Source of the DNA: Kumtagia ephedrae
GTDB lineage: Bacteria; Pseudomonadota; Alphaproteobacteria; Rhizobiales; Rhizobiaceae
Assembly: GCF_003012745.1 (NCBI RefSeq)
Contig: NZ_PXYK01000018.1
Span: 1-64,000 of the forward strand
Reading direction: 5' to 3'
DNA length: 64,000 nucleotides
Shown here: positions 1-14,521 of the stretch, piece after piece
Layout of the letters: every line of letters begins with the position of its first letter
Position numbering within the stretch: the stretch's first letter is position 1
Position numbers and translations under genes: made by a program
Notes under the pieces: model-generated
What the model saw: the letters and a program-made list of their open reading frames with translations, nothing else
What the model was told of the DNA's origin: nothing
The model's database searches: none

Positions 1-92
1 TGCACCCGATCCCATTCCGAACTCGGCCGTGAAACGCTCCAGCGCCAATGGTACTTCGTCTCAAGACGCGGGAGAGTAGGTCGCTGCCAGGT
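1..92 (+). rRNA. rrf: 5S ribosomal RNA, 3' part (5' end outside window)
   Basis: The first ~92 bases match the 3' three-quarters of a bacterial 5S rRNA: the conserved loop CCGAACTCGGCCGTGAAAC, then GATGGTACT-like and GGGAGAGTAGGTCGCTGCCAGG segments split over positions 30-92. About 25-30 nt of the 5' end must lie left of the window. It is presumably the last gene of an rRNA operon. No tRNA-fMet, which often follows 5S in this group, is visible after it. Confidence 0.93.
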
Positions 93-441
93 CTGCCAAA
101 AGCATCAATATCTTCTCTTTATGATAGAAACCTTCCCAATTAGAGCGGCCGTAACGGCCACCCGCAACGCGAGGCTTGTCGAAGCCCACCCGGGACACTG
201 GTGCGTTTCCGGTCGCGCTTCCATGTCCTCCGCCCCCAATTCAACTTCGTTCAGCGCAGGATCGCGCCGCTGTCAGCAGGCGCACTGCATCTCGCAGTCG
301 CCCGTGCGGCGTGTGCTCCATTGGCCCGACGGGCTGAATGCCGCCAGCGCGGTTCGACGGCCTGCGCGCGCTCCGCCCGAAACCGTCGCGACATGGCCCA
401 AGATGCAAGGAAGCGTTCCGCTCTGACGGAATGCCGCCTCG
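93..441. other. Intergenic stretch after the rRNA operon, no gene recognised
   Basis: About 350 bp between the 5S rRNA end and the pyc stop codon. Open frames here are short and resemble no protein family I know. A pyrimidine-rich run (TCTTCTCTTT, about 110-120) could contribute to rRNA operon termination, but no clear stem precedes it. No tRNA fold was found. Confidence 0.6.
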
Positions 442-3903
<3,462 letters not shown>

Positions 3904-4170
3904 CCGCACACTCCAAGGACAGGAAGGCTGACGCTTTCTGCTTAGCGCATAACTTGTGCAGTGCAAACAAAAATGGCGAAGCGGCTCAGCTTGCCTGGAC
4001 GGTAGGTTTTCGCGGGCATTTCCTACGCTCGCTCACGCATTGCCTGGAGGAAGCGACGTCTTTCGGGAGACCTAAGACAGGCTTCTCCTACGCGACCGAT
4101 CGGATAGGATGCGCCGCTCGCAGAACCGCTGGCGCGTCTGCCGCAAGCACAGAATAGAAGGGAGGAGCTG

Positions 4171-4584
4171 ATGCTCTACGCCATCCTTGCCTATCACGTG
4201 GAAGAGGTTGTGTCCTCATGGACGGAGGAGGAACGTCGGACCCTGATGAATAACCTGCTGCAGGTGAACGACAGGCTGACGCAGCAGGGCAAGCTCGGGC
4301 CGGCCGCCCGGCTGGACGCTTCGGCCAAGGCCTCGACATTGCGTGGCCCCGGCGACGGCATGGTACTCGATGGACCATTCGCCGAAACGAAGGAACAGCT
4401 CCTGGGCCTCTACGTGGTCGACTGCGCCACGCGGGACGAGGCAATCGCGATCGCGCGTGACCTGCGCCGAGTCAACAAGACGGCGGTCTACGAAGTCCGT
4501 CCGATCTCCCTTTATCTGCCCGGGGTTCCGCTTCCACTGGGCGAATCGGCAACCTCGCAGGGTAGACCGAACGATCATGCCTGA
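4171..4584 (+). CDS. YCII-family protein (DGPF-type)
   Basis: A 137-aa protein of the YciI-like/YCII family. The hallmark DGPFAETKEQLLG motif lies at residues ~70-82, followed by the usual VVDCATRDEAIAIA stretch. Family members are small ferredoxin-fold proteins; many of the DGPF subgroup sit beside ECF sigma factors, but no sigma gene is next to this one. The ATG follows GGGAGGAG, a good ribosome-binding site. It is divergent from pyc across about 267 bp. Biochemical function is unknown. Confidence 0.85.
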   Translation: MLYAILAYHVEEVVSSWTEEERRTLMNNLLQVNDRLTQQGKLGPAARLDASAKASTLRGPGDGMVLDGPFAETKEQLLGLYVVDCATRDEAIAIARDLRRVNKTAVYEVRPISLYLPGVPLPLGESATSQGRPNDHA

Positions 4585-4678
4585 GCATCGCGGACTCTGC
4601 CTGAAGTCGCTGGCCTGCCTCGTCGTTCGATCCTCGCAAACCCGTTTTCGACAGTGCGAACGGGTTTGACTGCTTCAT

Positions 4679-5539
4679 TCAGTCAGCGGCGACATAGGGC
4701 GGGAACCTGATCTCGATCGCTGCATTCTTGCCGACCCTGCACTTGGCCGCGACATCGAGAACACCGGTCTGGTTGATCTCGCTCCAGCCGTTGCCGAAGC
4801 GCGTCTGCGTGAGGATCTTGTCCCTTCGCGTGTGCGGGCCGCCTGTGTAGCTTTGCGAGACCGACACCTTGGCCGAGAGCGTCTTGGTATTGTCGTCATA
4901 GGCGATCCAATCGACGCCATCCACCAGCACGATATGCCAGTCGCCGAAAACGATGACGCAACACGGCAAAATATCCTCCAGCGTCTTGATCGGATCGAAC
5001 TTTCCCAGCGTAAGGTACTGATCCGACTTCCACGTCTGGTACTGGTCGAGATGGCTGATCGTGACCAGGTACTGGCTGACGAAGCCGATACAGTCCCATC
5101 CGAAGCAGGCATTGTCGACGAGTTCGGCCATCGCCTCCGGAAACGGTCGGCTCGGCTTGAACACGGTGGCCAGGTCGAGAATCTTGCCGGGGATTTTCGT
5201 GAATGTCCCGTCGCCGTTATTCCGGACGGAGTAGGTCTGGATCTTGAGCTTCCGCATCTCGTCCAGGTGATCGTACATCCAATTCCAGAGCGTTATGAAA
5301 TCGTTGATGTCGCCCTGCCCGGTGAACATGCGGACATAGTTCTTGAACGGGGGTGTGCTGCCCAGCCGCGTCATCACGCCCTTGAGCTGGTTCATCAGGT
5401 CCTGTGAGGTATAGGAGCCGCCATTGCTGTCGGATGCCGACATGTATTTGTTGAGTCTGATATTGCCGCCTTTGGTGGCGAATCCCTCGATGGTCGCCCA
5501 ATGCACGAAATGATCAGGGGACATGTAGGCCTGCGACAT
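4679..5539 (-). CDS. Uncharacterised protein with NlpC/P60-like Cys and His motifs
   Basis: A 286-aa protein that I cannot assign by overall similarity. WDCIGFVSQ (residues 148-156, Cys150) resembles the catalytic DCSGF/LV motif of NlpC/P60 papain-fold peptidases and amidases. DWHIVLVDG (200-208, His202) resembles the strand that carries the catalytic histidine. The spacing of ~50 residues fits that fold. No signal peptide or membrane segment is evident, so a cytosolic or non-classically exported protein is likely. The ATG has GGAGGG about 8 nt upstream. It is monocistronic, with lower GC and more Asn/Tyr/Lys codons than its neighbours, which may suggest transfer. The enzymatic assignment is inference only. 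Confidence 0.75.
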   Translation of the reverse strand: MSQAYMSPDHFVHWATIEGFATKGGNIRLNKYMSASDSNGGSYTSQDLMNQLKGVMTRLGSTPPFKNYVRMFTGQGDINDFITLWNWMYDHLDEMRKLKIQTYSVRNNGDGTFTKIPGKILDLATVFKPSRPFPEAMAELVDNACFGWDCIGFVSQYLVTISHLDQYQTWKSDQYLTLGKFDPIKTLEDILPCCVIVFGDWHIVLVDGVDWIAYDDNTKTLSAKVSVSQSYTGGPHTRRDKILTQTRFGNGWSEINQTGVLDVAAKCRVGKNAAIEIRFPPYVAAD

Positions 5540-5740
5540 CAGTGCCCTCCAGACGCCCGGCTTGAATGCGGCTACCGACAGTAGCGCATGTCGTGAAAAA
5601 AAGGGATTGCGTATCGGGCTCTATGCCTGCGTTCTTGCACCTACCGCTTTCGGGCTGCTGCAAGCTTTCCGGCGACATTCACAGCAAGCGCATTCGCCGG
5701 CGGACCGACAATTCCAGCAATAAGCCGAGGCAGGATCCGG

Positions 5741-5771
5741 AAGAAAAATGCCCGGCGCGAGGCGCCGGGCA
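5741..5771 (-). terminator. Rho-independent terminator of the liv operon
   Basis: Read leftward, TGCCCGGCGC - CTC - GCGCCGGGCA forms a perfect 10-bp GC-rich stem followed by TTTTTCTT. It lies 26 bp after the stop codon of the periplasmic binding protein gene. This is a classical intrinsic terminator. Confidence 0.9.
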
Positions 5772-5796
5772 CGATTCGTTCAGACGTGCGCCCGGA

Positions 5797-6912
5797 TCAC
5801 TCCGGAACGTAGGTGTACTTGCCGTCGTCGCCCTTCTTCCAGATATACATGACGTAGCCCGGCAGCTTCGGATCACCCTTCTCGTCGAAGGCCATGTCGC
5901 CGAGTGCCGTCGGGAACGGCCCCTTCTCCTTCATCGCCTTGGCCACTTCCTGCGGGTCCACCGAATTGGCTGCCTTGGCGGCGGCGGCGATCACCTGCAT
6001 GGCGGCGTAGGAGTAGAGCGTGTAGGCCTCCGGCTCGAAACCCTGAGAGCGGAACTTCTCGACCAACTCCTTGTTCTTCGGGTCGAGGCGCGGATCGGGC
6101 CCGAAGGTGTTCAGCGTGCCTTCCACCGCGTCGCCGGCGATCGAGGCGAGTTCGTTCGACACGATGCCGTCACCCGACACCAGCTTGGCCTTGAGGCCCT
6201 GGTCCGCCGCCTGGCGGATGATCAGGCCGGCTTCGGTGTGCAGGCCGCCCCAGTAGACGATTGTGACGCCGGCTTCCTTCATCTTGGCGATCAGCGCCGA
6301 GAAGTCCTTGTCGCCGACATTCACGCCTTCATACATGACTTCGTTGACGCCGGCGGCGTTCATCGCCTTCTTGGTCTCGTCGGCGAGGCCCTGGCCGTAA
6401 GGCGTCTTGTCGTGGATGACCGCGATCTTGCCGTCCTTGAACTTCTCCGCCAGATACGCGCCGGCGATGCCGCCCTGCTGGTCGTCGCGACCGCAGGTGC
6501 GGAACACGTTCCACAGGCCGCGCTCGGTGAAGGTCGGGTTGGTCGCCGCCGGGGTGATCTCCAGGATGCCGTTCTCGGCATAGACTTCCGAGGCCGGGAT
6601 GGAGACGCCCGAGTTGAAGTGACCGACGACATATTTGACGCCGTCGGCGACGAACTTGTTGGCGACCGAGATGCCCTGCTTCGGATCGGAGACGTCATCG
6701 CCGACGACGACCTTGATCTGCTCGCCATTGATGCCGCCCGCCGCGTTGATGTCGGCTGCCGCCTGCTCGGCGCCCTTCTGGAGCTGGGCCCCGAAGGCAG
6801 CGTTCGGGCCGGTGACCGGGCCGGCGACGCCGATGACGATGTCCGCCCAGGCGCTGCCGCTGAACGCCATCAGGGCGGTCAGGGCAACTGCGGACAGAAG
6901 TGACTTCTTCAT
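5797..6912 (-). CDS. livK: Branched-chain amino acid ABC transporter, periplasmic binding protein
   Basis: A 371-aa type I periplasmic binding protein (LivJ/LivK family) that captures the substrate for the LivHMGF transporter. It has a signal peptide ([23 protein letters not shown], split here as MKKSLLSAV and [14 protein letters not shown]) cleaved after AWA. The mature start [19 protein letters not shown] is typical, as is the [18 protein letters not shown] region. It is the last gene of the liv cluster, behind a 147-bp gap and just before an intrinsic terminator, so it may also have its own promoter for high expression. The actual ligand (Leu/Ile/Val or other amino acids) cannot be told from sequence alone. 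Confidence 0.95.
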   Translation of the reverse strand: MKKSLLSAVALTALMAFSGSAWADIVIGVAGPVTGPNAAFGAQLQKGAEQAAADINAAGGINGEQIKVVVGDDVSDPKQGISVANKFVADGVKYVVGHFNSGVSIPASEVYAENGILEITPAATNPTFTERGLWNVFRTCGRDDQQGGIAGAYLAEKFKDGKIAVIHDKTPYGQGLADETKKAMNAAGVNEVMYEGVNVGDKDFSALIAKMKEAGVTIVYWGGLHTEAGLIIRQAADQGLKAKLVSGDGIVSNELASIAGDAVEGTLNTFGPDPRLDPKNKELVEKFRSQGFEPEAYTLYSYAAMQVIAAAAKAANSVDPQEVAKAMKEKGPFPTALGDMAFDEKGDPKLPGYVMYIWKKGDDGKYTYVPE

Positions 6913-7059
6913 GTAAACGCTCCCATTAACGGGGTGGGCGAGGATCGAGGATCATGCCTTCTTGCGATGCCCACCCTTATCGCAGAAAGGTAACTTTGCC
7001 GATTTCCAGGCGCTTGTCACGCCGTTTCGTTTGCGGGGTTCCGACCCCCTAAGTCGGCC

Positions 7060-7407
7060 TCAGCCCTTGGCTTTCCAGCCGATCGGCGAGGTCTTCTCGT
7101 AGAGCCAGTGGTACTGCGTCACCATCTGGTTGGTCCGGGTGAAGCGGTAGCCCAATATGCCCACGACCAGCAGGATGATCGTGTCGACGATATAGTAGTG
7201 AGCCGTGAACATCGTGCCCTCGAACAGGGCGTGATGGATGAAGCGCACGGCAATGCCGAGCAGCAGGAGATAGACGACCAGCGCCGACATCGGACGCCAG
7301 GTCTGGGCGCAGGCCCGCCCCGTCATCCATGCCGCCCAGCCGCCGAGCAGCAAGGTGACGAAGAAGAACTGCCAGATCGACGGTTCCTCGTAGAGAATTC
7401 CATGCAT
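7060..7407 (-). CDS. Small membrane protein of the liv operon (DUF6867-type)
   Basis: A 115-aa protein with about three hydrophobic segments (residues ~13-30, ~43-60, ~70-88) and a soluble C-terminus ending in TSPIGWKAKG. I recall small proteins of this type, now grouped as DUF6867, beside liv ABC genes in Rhizobiales; I could not check this. It lies 17 nt downstream of livF in the same direction and is presumably co-transcribed. The role is unknown; an accessory function for the transporter is inference from position. Confidence 0.8.
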   Translation of the reverse strand: MHGILYEEPSIWQFFFVTLLLGGWAAWMTGRACAQTWRPMSALVVYLLLLGIAVRFIHHALFEGTMFTAHYYIVDTIILLVVGILGYRFTRTNQMVTQYHWLYEKTSPIGWKAKG

Positions 7408-7424
7408 CGCAGTCGCTCCAAAGC

Positions 7425-8152
<728 letters not shown>

Positions 8153-8153
<1 letters not shown>

Positions 8154-9502
8154 TATTTCTTGCTCCCACGCTTGCGCGCCGGCTCGGCCGCCGTTTCCTT
8201 TGCCGGCTTGGCCGCCGCCTTCACCAGCCGTTTGGCCTGGCCGACCCAATCCTCGCGAGCGATGCGACCGTCGAATTCGAGATAGGCTTCGGCGGCACGG
8301 ATGTCGGCAGCCTTCCACGACGCGATCTGCTCGAAGCGGTAGACGCCATGCTCGTTGAGCTTCCTGGCATTCACCGGGCCGATACCCTTGATCAGAGTGA
8401 GCTTGTCCGGCGCGGTTTCCGCAACCGGAACGGACGCCGGCGCGGCCGCCATCTCCGCGGCCCTGGCCTTGGCCCGCGCCTCACGCTCCTCCACTTGCCT
8501 CGCCCGCGACGCGCCGGGCGACACGGTTATGCGCTCGCCGTACTCGTCGCTATGGGCGATGGTGTCGGAAATCGAGCCGGCCATCATCGAGGAGGAATCG
8601 CCGGGGCCGTGAGCCCGGTCGGGTTCCGCGTCGAGCTGCTCGATCACGTGATCGTCGCCGACCTCGGCAAGCACCTCTGTGACTTCTTCGTCCTCGACGC
8701 CGAGATAGGCGGCGATGACGCGGGGGTCGGTCTTCACGAAGGTCGGGTCGCCGTCGGAAATTTTTCGGCCATATTCCAGCACCACGACGTGATCGGATAT
8801 CTGCATGACGACCGACATGTCGTGCTCGATGAGCAGGATCGACGTGCCGGTGTCCTGCTTGATGTCGTTAAGCAGATCGTTCAGGGCCTGCGATTCGCGC
8901 GGATTGAGCCCGGCCGCCGGCTCGTCCAGGCACAGCAGCTCGGGACCCGTGCACATGGCGCGGGCGATCTCGAGGCGCCGCTGCGCGCCGTAGGGCAGGT
9001 CGCCGGCGGGATCATCGGCGCGGTTGACCAGGTCGGCTTTCTCCAGCCAGTGCTTGGCGAGATCGATCGATTCGGCCGAGGCTTGACGGTAGCCGCCGAT
9101 GCCGAGCAGGCCCATGACCGTGTAGCCGGAAGCCTTCATCAGCTTGTTGTGCTGGGCGACCAGCAGGTTCTCCAGCAGCGTCATGCCAGAGAACAGGCGG
9201 ATGTTCTGGAAGGTGCGCGCCACCTTGGCGCGCGCCGCGATCTCATGACCCGGCAGGCGCTCCAGCAGATAGGCCGAGCCGTCTTGGCGGGTCAGCGTGA
9301 TCATGCCCTCGGTCGGCTTGTAGAAGCCGGTGATGCAGTTGAACACGGTGGTCTTGCCGGCGCCGTTCGGCCCGATGAGCGCGGTGATCTCGCCGCGCCG
9401 GGCTTCGAAGGAGAGGTCGCCGATGGCGACGAGGCCGCCGAACTTCATCGACAGATGTTCGACCTGAAGGATCGGATATGTCATCTCGCCTGCCGCGTTC
9501 AT
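8153..9502 (-). CDS. livG: LivG ATP-binding protein fused to a C-terminal helix-hairpin-helix domain
   Basis: A 449-aa protein; ordinary LivG is ~255 aa. Residues ~11-270 are a complete ABC ATPase: Walker A GPNGAGKT (44-51), LivG-type signature [11 protein letters not shown] (171-181), Walker B LLCLDEP (189-195) and H-loop IEHDM (225-229). An acidic, Ser/Glu/Ala-rich linker follows (~271-365). A compact domain at ~366-430 starts [17 protein letters not shown], a helix-hairpin-helix signature, and ends in a Lys/Ala tail. The start ATG overlaps the livM stop by one base (TGATG) and has AGGAAGG upstream. The extension is in the same frame with no stop or rearrangement, so it is a true fusion. 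Similar HhH tails occur on rhizobial NuoE-type proteins (from memory). Its role here is unknown. Confidence 0.93.
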
Positions 9503-10893
9503 CAGCCGTGACCTTCCTTGGTGAAGGCGGCGGAAATGGCCTTTCTCTGATGCAGGAACGCGGTCGGTTCGCGGCTGCCGACGAAGCCGCGCGGCTTCCA
9601 CACCATGACGATGATCATGGCGAGCCCGAACAGCAGCATGCGGTAGAGCTCCGGCGTGAAGTCCTGACCGAACACCTGCTTGAGGAACGTCATCTCGCGC
9701 AGGATCTCGGTGCCGCCGATCATCACCAGCGCCGCAATCGCTATGCCCATCAGCGAGCCCATGCCGCCGAGCACGACGATGGCGAGAATGATTGCCGATT
9801 CCAGGAAAACGAAGGATTCCGGGCTGACGAAACCCTGCCTCGCCGCGAAGAAGGAGCCGGCGAAGCCGCCGAACATGGCGCCGATGGCGAAGGCCGTCAG
9901 CTTGGTTGTCGTGGTGTTGATGCCGAGCGAGCGACAGGCGATCTCGTCCTCGCGCAACGCCTCCCAGGCCCTGCCGACCGGCATGCGCCGCAGCCGGATG
10001 GTGACGAACGCGGTGAGCAGGCAGAGCAGCACGATGAGATAATAGAGGAAGATCTTGTAGTAGGCGCCCGAGGCGGCCAGCCCGAAGACCTTGCCGAAAT
10101 AGATGTCCGACGACACGTTGAAGTCGAACAGGCCGAAGAAATCGACCTTCGGGATGCCGGAGATGCCGGCCGAGCCGTTTGTCACCTCGCGCCAGTTGAT
10201 CAGCACCAGCCGGATGATCTCGCCGAAGGCGAGCGTCACGATGGCGAGATAGTCGCCGCGCAGACGCAGCACCGGAAAGCCGAGGATGACACCCCAGAAG
10301 GCGGCCATGATGCCGGCCGCCGGCAGCAGGATCCAGAACGACCAGCCGAGCTCGGTGCCGAGCAGCGCGTAGGAATAGGCGCCCACCGCATAGAAGGCGA
10401 CGTAGCCGAGATCGAGCAGGCCCGCCAGGCCGACCACGATGTTCAGCCCCCAGGCCAGCATCACATAGATGAGGATCTGGATGCCGAAATTGTCGACCCA
10501 TTTCAGCGAGCCCTGCAGGCCGACCGCCCACAGGATGAAGATCGGGTAGAGGAACAGCGCCAGGATCGCCAGCTTCGTCCCGTTCTTGCGAAGCGCGCCG
10601 GGCTCGGCGGCGACCGCCGTCGCCTTGGCCCTGGCCGCGGCACGGGCCGCGATCGCCGGCTGGGCGAAGGCCACGAACAGGAAGCGGCCGGCCATGGTGA
10701 GCAGCACCACGATCGCCAGCGTGCCCCAACGCTGCACCAGGATGAGCTCGTTGCGGATGTTCTGGTCGGTCCTCAGTCCGATGAACAGGACGAACAGGCC
10801 GAAGGAGATCAGGCCGGCATAGAGCGCCTGCCGGGCGGCCTCGCTGAAATTGCTTTCGGCGGCGACGCGCTGCGCGGAAACGGCTTGTGCCAT
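9502..10893 (-). CDS. livM: Branched-chain amino acid ABC transporter permease LivM
   Basis: A 463-aa inner-membrane permease, LivM family. It begins with an extra N-terminal membrane region (residues ~20-80, with two hydrophobic segments) before the conserved core. The core includes the motif [25 protein letters not shown], given here as [15 protein letters not shown], and [18 protein letters not shown]. The LivM/LivH loop [21 protein letters not shown] contacts the ATPases. The start lies 4 nt after the livH stop, and the stop overlaps the livG start. It forms the translocation pore with LivH. Confidence 0.95.
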   Translation of the reverse strand: MAQAVSAQRVAAESNFSEAARQALYAGLISFGLFVLFIGLRTDQNIRNELILVQRWGTLAIVVLLTMAGRFLFVAFAQPAIAARAAARAKATAVAAEPGALRKNGTKLAILALFLYPIFILWAVGLQGSLKWVDNFGIQILIYVMLAWGLNIVVGLAGLLDLGYVAFYAVGAYSYALLGTELGWSFWILLPAAGIMAAFWGVILGFPVLRLRGDYLAIVTLAFGEIIRLVLINWREVTNGSAGISGIPKVDFFGLFDFNVSSDIYFGKVFGLAASGAYYKIFLYYLIVLLCLLTAFVTIRLRRMPVGRAWEALREDEIACRSLGINTTTTKLTAFAIGAMFGGFAGSFFAARQGFVSPESFVFLESAIILAIVVLGGMGSLMGIAIAALVMIGGTEILREMTFLKQVFGQDFTPELYRMLLFGLAMIIVMVWKPRGFVGSREPTAFLHQRKAISAAFTKEGHG

Positions 10894-10897
10894 GATG

Positions 10898-11800
<903 letters not shown>

Positions 11801-12130
11801 ATTTTTGCGGCTCCCCTGGGATGTCGCCCGGACGGACGCAGCCCTTTTGTTATTCCCTTAGTGGTACGATTTCGAGCCGGGATTGCAATGCGATTCTTGC
11901 ATTGCCGTGCCCGAAACCGCCCGCTCCCCGATCCGTCTGTTTTGTTGTGGCAGCCCCTTGGATCAGCGCGGACCCTATCATTGGCATAACGCAATGTCTT
12001 TGATGAATTGACGCCTTTCACCAAGTCTGACGGCAAGGATCGCTGCTGGAAAGCCAATTTTCCGTGAATCATTGCACGAAAACGAGAAATCATTCTTTCG
12101 TCGTAGAAGTCCGCGAGAGCTTCCGCTGCG
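11801..12130. other. Intergenic region with liv promoter, nothing else recognised
   Basis: 330 bp between the livH start and the stop of the hydroxyproline epimerase gene, both on the minus strand. It is distinctly more AT-rich than the surrounding genes and must hold the liv promoter and the end of the upstream operon. No strong sigma70 hexamer pair, palindrome or stem-plus-U terminator could be fixed by eye. Open frames on either strand resemble no family. Confidence 0.55.
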
Positions 12131-13132
12131 TCATTTTACCACGAATCCGTGGGCGAACGGATCGCGGTCGTCGATGACGATGGTGTTGTGTCCGGTCATG
12201 CGCGCCCAGCCGCCGATCGAGGGTACGATGCCGGCTCTGCCGCCCACCTCCACCTCGCGCTCGACCCGACCCTTGAACAGCGAGCCGATAATGGATTCGT
12301 GGACAAAGCCGTCGCCGGCCTTGAGCTTGCCCTTGGCATGGAGCTGCGCCATGCGTGCCGAGGTGCCGGTGCCGCAGGGCGAGCGGTCGATCGCCTTGTC
12401 GCCATAAAAGACCGCGTTGCGCGCGTCGGCGCCCGGCTGCGTCGGTCCGCCGGTCCACAGCATGTGCGACAGCCGGTTGATGCCGGGGTTCTCCGGATGC
12501 ACGAAGGAATATTTCTCGTTGAGGCGCTGGCGCACGACCGGGCTCCAGGCGATGAGGTCCCCGGCCGAATGGTCGGCCATGTCGCGGAAATTCTCCTGAG
12601 GTTCGACGATCGCATAGAAATTACCGCCATAGGCGACGTCGACGACGATCTCGCCGAGAACCGGGCAGTCCACCGTCAGCCCCTCGGCATGGAGGAAGGA
12701 CGGCACGTTGGTGATGCGCACCTCCTCGACATATTGGCCCTCCTGCCGGTATTCGGCGACGACCAGCCCCGCCGGCGTGTCGAGCCGCAGCACGCCCGGC
12801 GTCTTCGGCCGCACCAAGCCGTGCTCGATCGCCATCGTGACAGTGCCGATGGTGCCGTGGCCGCACATGGGCAGGCAGCCGGAAGTCTCGATGAACAGGA
12901 TGGCGATGTCGCAGTCGGGCCGGGTCGGCGGGTAGAGGATCGACCCGGACATGACGTCGTGGCCGCGCGGCTCGAACATCAGCCCGGTGCGGATCCAGTC
13001 GTACTCGGCGAGGAAATGTGCCCTCCGCTCCATCATGGTCGAGCCTTCGAGCAGTGGCCCGCCGCCGGCGACGAGGCGGACCGGATTGCCGCAGGTGTGG
13101 CCGTCGAGGCAGAAGAAGGTGTGGCGGGCCAT
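12131..13132 (-). CDS. hypRE: 4-hydroxyproline 2-epimerase (proline racemase superfamily, Cys/Cys type)
   Basis: Converts trans-4-hydroxy-L-proline to cis-4-hydroxy-D-proline. The 333-aa length is that of known 4-hydroxyproline epimerases. Both catalytic cysteines are present: Cys90 in PMCGHGTIG and Cys253 in DRSPCGTGTSAR. This fits the epimerase/racemase class rather than the Cys/Thr 3-hydroxyproline dehydratases. The ATG at 13132 was chosen over an upstream extension because MARHTFFCLDGHTCGNPVR is the family N-terminus. It lies 11 nt downstream of the FAD dehydrogenase gene and is the last gene of the hydroxyproline operon. Confidence 0.93.
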   Translation of the reverse strand: MARHTFFCLDGHTCGNPVRLVAGGGPLLEGSTMMERRAHFLAEYDWIRTGLMFEPRGHDVMSGSILYPPTRPDCDIAILFIETSGCLPMCGHGTIGTVTMAIEHGLVRPKTPGVLRLDTPAGLVVAEYRQEGQYVEEVRITNVPSFLHAEGLTVDCPVLGEIVVDVAYGGNFYAIVEPQENFRDMADHSAGDLIAWSPVVRQRLNEKYSFVHPENPGINRLSHMLWTGGPTQPGADARNAVFYGDKAIDRSPCGTGTSARMAQLHAKGKLKAGDGFVHESIIGSLFKGRVEREVEVGGRAGIVPSIGGWARMTGHNTIVIDDRDPFAHGFVVK

Positions 13133-13143
13133 GGCTGAAACTC

Positions 13144-14481
13144 TCAAAACCTCTGAGGACTGAACGGCGCCAGATCGATTGCCGGACTCTGGCCCACAAC
13201 CAGATCGCGGATCAAGCGGCCGGTGGCGGCGGCCTGGGTGAGGCCGAGATGCCCATGGCCGAAGGCGTAGACCATGTTGTCCGCAGCCTGAGATCGGCCG
13301 ATGACCGGAAGCGAGTCCGGCAGGGACGGGCGAAAGCCCATCCATTCGCGACCGCCGGACGGGTCCAGGCCCGGCAGGAATTGTTTCGCCTTTTCCAGCA
13401 TCGCCCGCGAGCGGGCGAAATTGGGCGGCCGTCTGAGCCCGGCGAGTTCGACCGCGCCACCGACGCGCAGGCCGGTGTCGAGTGGCGTAATGACGAAACC
13501 GTGGCCGGAGAAGATGAGCTGGCGCTTCACGACGAAGGCGGTTCGCGGCAGCGTGGTGTTGTAGCCGCGCTCGGTCTCCAGCGGAATGCGCTCACCGAGC
13601 TGGCGCGCCAGCAGATGCGACCAGGCGCCGGCGGCAACCACCAGGTGCTGCGCCATGATCGTGCGGCCGCCGCGCAACTGGACGACGACCTGGTCTTTCG
13701 ACCGCATGACCAATCCGACGTCACCCTGGACGAACTTCGCGCCATGGGCTTCGGCATGGCCCCAGACGGCCTTTCCGAGCAGCTTCGGGTCGGCGACGGT
13801 CTTCCAGCCCGGAACGAAGGTGCCTTTGACGAAACGTGGCGACAGGCCGGGCTGGAGCTCGGCCAACTCGCCGCCCGCGACATGCCTGAAAGCGATGCCG
13901 AAACGGCCGCGCGCTGACCAGCCGGGCAACGACGCCGAGAATTCGGCCTCGCTCTCGTAAAGCTCCAGCGAGCCGTCCTCGCGCAGCATCTTTCGCGTGC
14001 CGGAGCGCTCCATCAGGCCCATCCACTCGGCTTCGGCGAGCTTCATCAGCGACGCCTGGGCGGCAAGGCTCGCCTCATAGTTCCTCGGCGAGCCGGCACG
14101 CCAGAAGCGGATGAGCCAGGGCAGCAGCTTCGGCAGATAGCCGGGCGGGATGGCGAGCGGCCCGAGCGGGTCGGCCAGCCATTTCGGCAACTGCCGGATC
14201 ATGCCCTTCTGCGCGAGCGGCAGCACGTCGGAGAAGGCGAAGGCAGCCGCGTTGCCGGAGCTGGTCTCCTCGCAGATGCCGGTGCGATCGATGAGCATGA
14301 CGGAGCGGCCGGCCTCGGCCAGATATGCTGCGGCGCAGATGCCGATAATGCCGGCGCCGACGATGACGATGTTTTCCGCTTCTCCCCGTTCGCGAGGAGA
14401 AGGTGCCCCAAGGGAGGGCGAGGGGCGGAGCCCTTCATTTGCCGGCTCTGAATTGCTCGCCACGCTGGTGCCGTCCCTCAT
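13144..14481 (-). CDS. FAD-dependent D-amino acid (D-hydroxyproline) dehydrogenase
   Basis: A 445-aa DadA-like flavoprotein (DAO superfamily). From its operon it most likely oxidises cis-4-hydroxy-D-proline to 1-pyrroline-4-hydroxy-2-carboxylate. The Rossmann dinucleotide site is IVIVGAGIIGICAAAYLAEAG, split as IVIVGAGIIG and ICAAAYLAEAG, followed by Asp in VMLID. The C-terminal GHGHLGLTQAAATG is typical of DadA. It lies between the deaminase and epimerase genes in the same direction. The ~35 residues before the dinucleotide fold are unusual: they are largely encoded by a small palindromic repeat (see the repeat entry). The ATG at 14481 is in frame but has only a weak ribosome-binding site, so the true start is uncertain. 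Confidence 0.9.
   Translation of the reverse strand: MRDGTSVASNSEPANEGLRPSPSLGAPSPRERGEAENIVIVGAGIIGICAAAYLAEAGRSVMLIDRTGICEETSSGNAAAFAFSDVLPLAQKGMIRQLPKWLADPLGPLAIPPGYLPKLLPWLIRFWRAGSPRNYEASLAAQASLMKLAEAEWMGLMERSGTRKMLREDGSLELYESEAEFSASLPGWSARGRFGIAFRHVAGGELAELQPGLSPRFVKGTFVPGWKTVADPKLLGKAVWGHAEAHGAKFVQGDVGLVMRSKDQVVVQLRGGRTIMAQHLVVAAGAWSHLLARQLGERIPLETERGYNTTLPRTAFVVKRQLIFSGHGFVITPLDTGLRVGGAVELAGLRRPPNFARSRAMLEKAKQFLPGLDPSGGREWMGFRPSLPDSLPVIGRSQAADNMVYAFGHGHLGLTQAAATGRLIRDLVVGQSPAIDLAPFSPQRF
14379..14438. repeat. Short palindromic repeat overlapping the 5' end of the dehydrogenase gene
   Basis: CTTCTCC (14379-14385) and GGAGAAG (14396-14402) form a 7-bp stem with a ten-base spacer. This is followed by a second C/G-rich imperfect stem (GTGCCCCAAGGG / CCCTTC region to ~14438). 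The pattern is that of the REP-like palindromes common between genes in Mesorhizobium. Here it lies inside the open frame and encodes roughly residues 15-35 (SPSLGAPSPRERGE). It is the only copy of this type I see in the window. Confidence 0.55.
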
Positions 14482-14521
14482 CCGCTGCCGTCATCTTCTC
14501 CATGCAACGGGCAGAAGAAAA

